Notes under the pieces: generated by a model
Told to the model about the DNA's origin: nothing
Databases searched by the model: none
What the model saw: the letters and a program-made list of their open reading frames with translations, nothing else
Assembly (NCBI GenBank): GCA_009778065.1
Contig: WRKM01000001.1
Coordinates: 1 to 64,000 of the forward strand
Direction of reading: 5' to 3'
Source: Oscillospiraceae bacterium
GTDB taxonomy: Bacteria; Bacillota; Clostridia; Oscillospirales; Ruminococcaceae
DNA length: 64,000 nt
In this document: piece by piece, positions 59,360-64,000 of the stretch
Layout of the letters: each line of letters begins with the position of its first letter
Numbering within the stretch: the first letter of the stretch is position 1
Made by a program: the position numbers and the translations under genes

Positions 59360-59525
59360 TGTAAGGTGGAAACGCCTAAAAGCGGTGTACCCTACCATGA
59401 GTGGGAATTAAAAAAGCGGTGTACCCTACCATTTCGAAGTGGGAATTAAAAAAGCGGTGTACCCTACCATTTCAAAGTGGGAGCTAAAAAAGCAGGGATT
59501 GGGCGGTGCCGCTCAGTCCCTTTTT
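59360..59525 (+). ncRNA. Type III antitoxin RNA (ToxI-like), three repeats and terminator
   Basis: Three tandem repeats lie at 59381-59414 (34 nt), 59415-59452 (38 nt) and 59453-59490 (38 nt). Each starts AGCGGTGTACCCTACCAT and ends in GTGGGA plus an A-rich tail. The first lacks four bases. A terminator follows (12-bp stem with G-U pairs, 59495-59520, then TTTTT), directly before the toxin gene. In such systems the toxin cuts the precursor into repeat-length RNAs that wrap around and block it. Confidence 0.9.
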
Positions 59526-59538
59526 AAAGGAGAAAATT

Positions 59539-60039
59539 ATGCGTCTTTCATTCTATATCGCAAATAGCGATTACTGTGATTTTCTAAGAGAAAAGGACCC
59601 CTGCGTTCCTTACACAATGGAAAGTAAATCCAACCGCCCTTTTGTTGGGATAGTGTTAGTTATTAATGGCATAAATTATTACGCACCGCTAACTTCTCCA
59701 AAGTCAAAACACGCAAAAATGAAAAACCAAGCGGATTTTTATAAAATTCAAGGCGGACAGTTAGGCGCTATAAACTTCAATAATATGATACCTATACACG
59801 AAAAGAGCCTTAAAGTCATTGACATTAACGGGTTACCCGAAAACACCACAGAAGACAAGAATTATAAAAACCTCCTCATAAATCAATTATCATGGTGTAA
59901 TGCTAATAAAGAAGCAATCCTTGTAAAAGCAAAGGTACTATATCAAATGATTACACAGGGAAGGGCAAATGAAAAATTGAAAGCGCGGTGTTGCGACTTT
60001 CTCTTAGATGAAGTCTTATATAAAGAGTACACTACATAA
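59539..60039 (+). CDS. toxN: Type III toxin ToxN/AbiQ-family endoribonuclease
   Basis: The 166-aa protein has the ToxN/AbiQ pattern: LSFYIANSDYCDFLREKDPCVPY, RPFVGIVLVINGINYYAPLTSPK, GGQLGAINFNNMIPI and NLLINQLSWCNANKEAILVKAKVLY. ToxN cuts mRNA at A-rich sites and gives abortive-infection defence against phage in Pectobacterium and Lactococcus. The ATG at 59539 follows AAAGGAG, right behind the antitoxin terminator. An upstream in-frame start lies inside the terminator and is rejected. It ends overlapping eda (convergent) by 8 bp. Confidence 0.93.
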   Translation: MRLSFYIANSDYCDFLREKDPCVPYTMESKSNRPFVGIVLVINGINYYAPLTSPKSKHAKMKNQADFYKIQGGQLGAINFNNMIPIHEKSLKVIDINGLPENTTEDKNYKNLLINQLSWCNANKEAILVKAKVLYQMITQGRANEKLKARCCDFLLDEVLYKEYTT

Positions 60040-60685
60040 ACATTTTAAAACCGCGAACCCTGTCCCTTATCTCTGCCGCTTCCCTGCTTAATCTTGTTAT
60101 TTCAGCCCAATTACCGCTTTTTATTAACTCGTCCTTAACCATCCAACTGCCCCCGCAGGCAATCACAGGTTTAAACGCAAGATAATCCGCAAGGTTTTTG
60201 TCGTCGATGCCGCCTGTCGGCATAAAGCTGACCATTGTATACGGTGCCGCCATCGCCTTCAGCATCTTCAATCCCCCTGCGGCTTCCGCGGGAAAAAATT
60301 TCAGTACAGTAAGTCCGAGCGACAGTCCCGCTTCTATGTCCGTGGGTGTACAAACGCCCGGAACAACGGTTATATCATTCTCAATACACCATTTTACAAC
60401 TGCGGGATTAAACCCCGGACTAACGATAAATTTCGCGCCTGCCCGTGCGGCTTTTTCAGCGGTCTCAATGTTCAGCACCGTTCCCGCACCCACAAACATT
60501 TCGGGACATTCGGTACTCACGCGCCTGATTGATTCCTCTGCCGCATCAGTCCTAAACGTGATTTCAGCGGCGAAAAGTCCTCCATCGGCAAGTGCGCGGC
60601 AGAGCGGTAACGCATCATCGGCGTTATCTAACTTAATGACGGGAATTACCCCGCATTTTTTTATTTCTTGAAGAATTTCCTGCAT
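60032..60685 (-). CDS. eda: 2-dehydro-3-deoxy-phosphogluconate aldolase (KDPG/KHG aldolase)
   Basis: This class I aldolase splits KDPG into pyruvate and glyceraldehyde-3-phosphate. The 217-aa protein has the catalytic Glu in FAAEITFRTDAAEES, the FVGAGTVLNIETAEKA segment, and the Schiff-base lysine in VLKFFPAEAAGG. It is the last gene of the uxaC-uxuA-uxuB-eda unit, starting 1 bp after uxuB. No KDG kinase gene is present in the window and it must be supplied elsewhere. Confidence 0.96.
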   Translation of the reverse strand: MQEILQEIKKCGVIPVIKLDNADDALPLCRALADGGLFAAEITFRTDAAEESIRRVSTECPEMFVGAGTVLNIETAEKAARAGAKFIVSPGFNPAVVKWCIENDITVVPGVCTPTDIEAGLSLGLTVLKFFPAEAAGGLKMLKAMAAPYTMVSFMPTGGIDDKNLADYLAFKPVIACGGSWMVKDELIKSGNWAEITRLSREAAEIRDRVRGFKMFM

Positions 60686-60686
60686 A

Positions 60687-62393
60687 TTAAATCCCCTTTT
60701 CGTTATATAAATACTTTTTCAATGTCCGTCTTACCGCACCCCGCCCATCAATTAATTCTCCGAACAGAGCCTCAACCTTTTCGCCAAGCCCCGCATGATA
60801 CAGGTTAACGCCGAAAATACTTGCGTCTTCTAAAATCGGGCGGATTCTTGTGCGATAGTCAATCGGGTTCGTAGAATCAAAATCTGTTTCCGTTTCTGTT
60901 TGGTCATCTGCCGACTCTGCCGCCACGCCGACTAATTTAACCTGTCTAATATGCGAATTCAGGTACAGGTGCAGAGGGTCCGGGCTAATCTCAATAGACA
61001 GTCCGTCGTCGTCCACGCCCATAAGATACCTCAGCCACGCCGCAAAAACGAGCGGAATAAACTTGAGGTTTTCTATATTTAAGTCATCGCGGTTTTTATA
61101 CGATTTTATGGTCTCGCCGAAACGAATCGGAAGCTTCTGCGATGTGTCTGTGGCGATTCTCTGCGGCGCGTCAGGTAAAAAGGGGTTCGGAAGCCTTACG
61201 TTTATAACCTCTTCAAGAAATTTTTCGGGGTCTATTATTACGGGGTCTGTGACAGAGGGCAGTCCCTCTTCATAGCCTATTTTTTCGACTAATTTTTTCA
61301 GGTCTGCATCCTTCATTTCCTCGCTGATTTTGGTGTATCCGAGCAGACAGCCGAAGACGGCGAGTGCGGTATGTAACGGGTTAAGGCAGGTACAGACCTT
61401 CATCTTTTCGGCTTTGTCAACGGTCTGCCTGTCTGTGAAAATAATACCGGCTTTTTCAAGCGGGGGTCTGCCATTCGGAAAGCTGTCCTCTATTACTAAG
61501 TATTCGGCTTCCTCAGCGTTTACAAAGGGAGCTATGTGCGTATTTTTCGAGGTAACAATTGTTTCCATTCCGCAGATTCCGCCGTCTTCGAGCATTTTTT
61601 TAACGTCCTTATGCGGGGCGGGGGTGATTTTATCAATCATGCTCCAGGGGAACGAAACTCTCGCCGGGTTATTTACGTATTCCGAAAAACCTTTTTCTGT
61701 AAGTCCGCGCCGTTCCCACTCTTCGGCAAATGCGCTGACGGCGGCTTTAAGCTTATCTCCGTTATGCGAGCAATTATCCATACTTAAAAGCGCGACCCCA
61801 CCGCCCTTTTCATCGGCGAAGCGTTTATAACGCTCATAGAGCAACGCCGCGATTCTGCCCATATAACTGCGGGGTTTTTCTGTCCCGTTCTCAAAGTCAT
61901 ATGCTACCTCCTGCGAAATATCTTTCGCAGGTCCCTGTAACGAATAGCCTTTTTCTGTAATCGTAAAACTCACAACTTGAAGAGATTCGGTCTTAAATAT
62001 ATCTTTAAGCCGCTCAAAATCTTCATGGGCGGAGCTTGCTTTAAGAGCCTGTGTTATACAGGCGATTGCTTTTTTTTCGACATTCCCGTCAGCCTTTAAT
62101 GTGACAAGTATGGTGATGTCATCATGAGGTATAAAAGCCATATCTATAATTTCATAGTCGTAGCCCTCTGCCGCAATAACACCAAGGTCGTATTCTCCGG
62201 TTTCAATAAGCGCGTCGCACGCACGAGCCAAATACGCACGAAAAATGTTTCCCGCACCGAAATGAACCCAAGCAGGGTTTTTATTAGTACGCTCTATTAA
62301 AGCCTTTCGGTCGAATTTAGGTATAGAAATACCTGCGCGAAGCCACTTTTCGGAGTTTTCGGGTAAAAAAAGTTCATAGTTGTTAAGTTTCAT
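60687..62393 (-). CDS. uxuB: Fructuronate reductase (mannitol dehydrogenase family)
   Basis: This NAD-dependent enzyme reduces D-fructuronate to D-mannonate. The 568-aa length is a little above the usual ~540. The N-terminal Rossmann segment is WVHFGAGNIFRAYLARACDAL. SMDNCSHNGDKL and the catalytic-lysine region TSKNTHIAPFVNAEEAEYLVIEDSFPNGRPPLEKAG follow. TCLNPLHTALAVFGCLLGY marks the C-terminal domain. It could act on tagaturonate (UxaB) in principle, but its place next to uxuA supports UxuB. Confidence 0.92.
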   Translation of the reverse strand: MKLNNYELFLPENSEKWLRAGISIPKFDRKALIERTNKNPAWVHFGAGNIFRAYLARACDALIETGEYDLGVIAAEGYDYEIIDMAFIPHDDITILVTLKADGNVEKKAIACITQALKASSAHEDFERLKDIFKTESLQVVSFTITEKGYSLQGPAKDISQEVAYDFENGTEKPRSYMGRIAALLYERYKRFADEKGGGVALLSMDNCSHNGDKLKAAVSAFAEEWERRGLTEKGFSEYVNNPARVSFPWSMIDKITPAPHKDVKKMLEDGGICGMETIVTSKNTHIAPFVNAEEAEYLVIEDSFPNGRPPLEKAGIIFTDRQTVDKAEKMKVCTCLNPLHTALAVFGCLLGYTKISEEMKDADLKKLVEKIGYEEGLPSVTDPVIIDPEKFLEEVINVRLPNPFLPDAPQRIATDTSQKLPIRFGETIKSYKNRDDLNIENLKFIPLVFAAWLRYLMGVDDDGLSIEISPDPLHLYLNSHIRQVKLVGVAAESADDQTETETDFDSTNPIDYRTRIRPILEDASIFGVNLYHAGLGEKVEALFGELIDGRGAVRRTLKKYLYNEKGI

Positions 62394-62420
62394 GTCAGGT
62401 TTTCGTCCCTCCTGTTTATA

Positions 62421-63485
62421 CTATTTCTGTTTTCTTATCGCTTCTAAAAGCCCGCTCAAATAACAAATCCCCATCGCCCTGTCATACAGTCCGTATCCGG
62501 GCATTGATTTTTCACCCCATACCATCCTGCCGTGGTCGGGTCGGACAGGTCCGTCAAAGCCAATATCATAGAGTGCTTTTATTATCTCGTACATATCAAG
62601 TGAGCCGTCATCGGACAAATGCGCCGACTCGTCAAATTTTCTGTAACCGAGGTATTTTACATTTCTCGTATGTGCGAAATGAATTTTCCCTTTAAGCGAG
62701 CGAATAATCGCGGGTATGTCGTTTTCGGGATTTGAACCGAGCGAACCTGTACACAGGGTTATACCGTTACAGGGCGAAGGCGCGAGATTAATAAGCTCCT
62801 GCAGGTCTTCTGCATCCTTCACAATTCGAGGAAGCCCGAAAACACTCCACGCAGGGTCGTCGGGATGAATCGCCATTTTAATATTATATTTTTCACAAAC
62901 GGGCATAATAGCACGCAGAAAATAACCCAAGTTCTCTTTTAGCTTATGCTCGTCTATACCTTTATAGATTTCAAAAAGCTCTTTATTCCGCGCCATCCTC
63001 TCAGGCTCCCAACCGGGTAAAAGATAGCCCTCGCTTTTACTGCCTATGCTCTCAAGCATCTGCTCAAAATCCATACTCTCAATAATTTCAGCATCATAAG
63101 AAAGCACTGTCGAACCGTCGGAACGAGGCTTCGCCAAATCCGAGCGGGTCCAGTCGAACACGGGCATAAAATTATAACAAACGAGGTCTATCCCCTGCTC
63201 GCCAAGGCGTTCGAGCGTTTTGATATAATTTTCTATGTACATATCACGTTCTGAGGAGGCGGCTTTTATTGCGTCATGGATGTTAACGCTTTCGATACCG
63301 GAAATTTCAAGTCCCGCACGCTCCACCCGCTCCTTCAACGCTCTAATCGCGGCTGTCTCCCAGACCTCGCCGGGCATAGTGTCATATAATGTTGTGATTA
63401 CCCCGACGACAGCGGGGATTTGCCTGATTTGTTCGGGGGTAATTGTGTCAAATTTATCTCCGAACCAACGAAAAGTCATTTTCAT
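62421..63485 (-). CDS. uxuA: Mannonate dehydratase
   Basis: This TIM-barrel enzyme dehydrates D-mannonate to 2-keto-3-deoxygluconate. The 354-aa product has the family start MTFRWFGDKFDTITPEQIRQIP, then GLEISGIESVNIHDAIK, YNFMPVFDWTRSDL, the metal-binding segment IKMAIHPDDPAWSVFGLPRI, LCTGSLGSNPENDI, FAHTRN and VRPDHGRMVWGE. Its start overlaps the end of uxaC by 4 bp and uxuB follows after 27 bp. Confidence 0.97.
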   Translation of the reverse strand: MKMTFRWFGDKFDTITPEQIRQIPAVVGVITTLYDTMPGEVWETAAIRALKERVERAGLEISGIESVNIHDAIKAASSERDMYIENYIKTLERLGEQGIDLVCYNFMPVFDWTRSDLAKPRSDGSTVLSYDAEIIESMDFEQMLESIGSKSEGYLLPGWEPERMARNKELFEIYKGIDEHKLKENLGYFLRAIMPVCEKYNIKMAIHPDDPAWSVFGLPRIVKDAEDLQELINLAPSPCNGITLCTGSLGSNPENDIPAIIRSLKGKIHFAHTRNVKYLGYRKFDESAHLSDDGSLDMYEIIKALYDIGFDGPVRPDHGRMVWGEKSMPGYGLYDRAMGICYLSGLLEAIRKQK

Positions 63486-64000
63486 GAAAAGTACTCCTTC
63501 GCATTATAATATGATATGTTTTTTACAATTTCTTCAAGCTTTTCAAAATTTGCAGGGTATTCACCATTTTCTACCCACCCCCCCACGAGGTTACATAAAA
63601 TTCGGCGGAAATACTCGTGGCGCGTATACGATAAAAAGCTTCTTGAATCAGTCAGCATACCCGCGAATAAAGCTAAAACGCCGTTATTGGCGAGGGCGGT
63701 CATTTGTTTTTCCATGCCGCTCTTATGGTCGTTAAACCACCATCCGGAGCCAAATTGAATCTTCCCTTTTAAGGGGGGACTGCCGCAGTCGGCACGTACC
63801 GAATTACCGGACTGGAAACAACCTGTGATACAGGCTAACAGGTCGTCATCCTTAGGATTAAGACAAAACAGAACCGTGCGGGGTAAACTCGCCGCGACTT
63901 CGAGCCTGTCTAAAAGACGCAGAAGCGGCTCGGCATAGTCAGAACCCGCCATGCAATCATATCCTTTATCCGCGCCGAGCAGGGCGGTCATTGTGGAATT
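63482..64000 (-). CDS. uxaC: Glucuronate isomerase, C-terminal part (start outside window)
   Basis: The visible ~170 residues match the C-terminus of UxaC, which converts glucuronate to fructuronate (or galacturonate to tagaturonate). Typical strings are LPRTVLFCLNPKDDDLLACITGCFQ, KGKIQFGSGWWFNDHKSGMEKQMTALANNGVLALFAGMLTDSRSFLSYTRHEYFRRILCNLVG. The frame is open to the right edge, so the gene begins beyond 64000. It is translationally coupled to uxuA. Confidence 0.95.
   Translation of the reverse strand, partial: NSTMTALLGADKGYDCMAGSDYAEPLLRLLDRLEVAASLPRTVLFCLNPKDDDLLACITGCFQSGNSVRADCGSPPLKGKIQFGSGWWFNDHKSGMEKQMTALANNGVLALFAGMLTDSRSFLSYTRHEYFRRILCNLVGGWVENGEYPANFEKLEEIVKNISYYNAKEYFS

Noticed and set aside
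59381-59490. CRISPR array
   Set aside because: Repeats are directly tandem without unique spacers, there are no cas genes, and promoter, terminator and ToxN gene explain them as a type III antitoxin.

Overview
The window looks like a chromosomal segment of an endospore-forming member of the Clostridia, probably an uncultured gut Oscillospiraceae/Ruminococcaceae relative. The evidence is the complete spoIIA operon (anti-sigma antagonist, anti-sigma factor, sigma-F), the spore protease Gpr, a SpoIID-type hydrolase, class B sortases, a ThiT transporter behind a TPP riboswitch, and small Clostridia-type families (DUF6062, DUF6774). Most housekeeping genes have moderate GC; several accessory islands are visibly AT-richer. 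Promoters are unusually easy to read: many genes have near-consensus TTGACA-17 nt-TATAAT boxes.

Layout. 1-2 kb: end of an M23 peptidase gene and a lipoprotein. 2-8.5 kb: DNA repair (ung, an OGG-type glycosylase), DUF6062, glycogen phosphorylase, an orphan response regulator and an XRE regulator. 8.7-12.4 kb: a TIM-barrel/acyl-CoA-synthetase fusion, an NlpC/P60 lipoprotein lacking its catalytic residues, and a PepSY-like protein. 12.6-15.4 kb: nifS/thiI/pncC. 15.4-20.7 kb: three consecutive class B sortases and a SpoIID-like protein. 20.8-22.8 kb: metK, a DUF6774 gene, thiT. 23.2-26.6 kb: three surface proteins with related promoters and membrane-anchor tails. 26.7-27.4 kb: VapD cassette. 27.6-29 kb: spoIIA operon. 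29-35.1 kb (minus strand): tRNA-Arg, pheS, pheT, a SurA/PrsA-like lipoprotein, a CapA-like lipoprotein.

35.1-41.6 kb is an accessory region between tRNA-Arg and ilvE: a type III (RNA-antitoxin) CptIN-like module, a type II ParE/RelE module lying between two ~160-bp direct repeats, a YdjGHI-like SPFH/zinc-ribbon membrane operon, a palindrome-rich non-coding stretch and a lone XRE gene. 41.8-44.3 kb: ilvE-glyS. 44.3-48.7 kb: an AT-rich three-gene operon whose central 807-aa protein resembles alpha-xenorhabdolysin (XaxA/YaxA) pore-forming toxins; this is the best candidate for an undescribed system. It ends next to tRNA-Pro. 49.2-52 kb: PadR plus a membrane partner, a repeat-rich gap, a small membrane protein and a VanY-type carboxypeptidase.

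52-64 kb is a pectin/uronate utilisation region: a GH88/105 unsaturated-uronyl hydrolase, an LplABC-type sugar importer (two permeases and a binding lipoprotein, no ATPase), and on the other strand uxaC-uxuA-uxuB-eda, which carry glucuronate to pyruvate and glyceraldehyde-3-phosphate through KDPG. HigBA, gpr and a second type III module (ToxIN) lie between the two halves. The window therefore holds two type III and at least three type II-like toxin modules. No CRISPR array, rRNA, integrase or intact transposase was seen.
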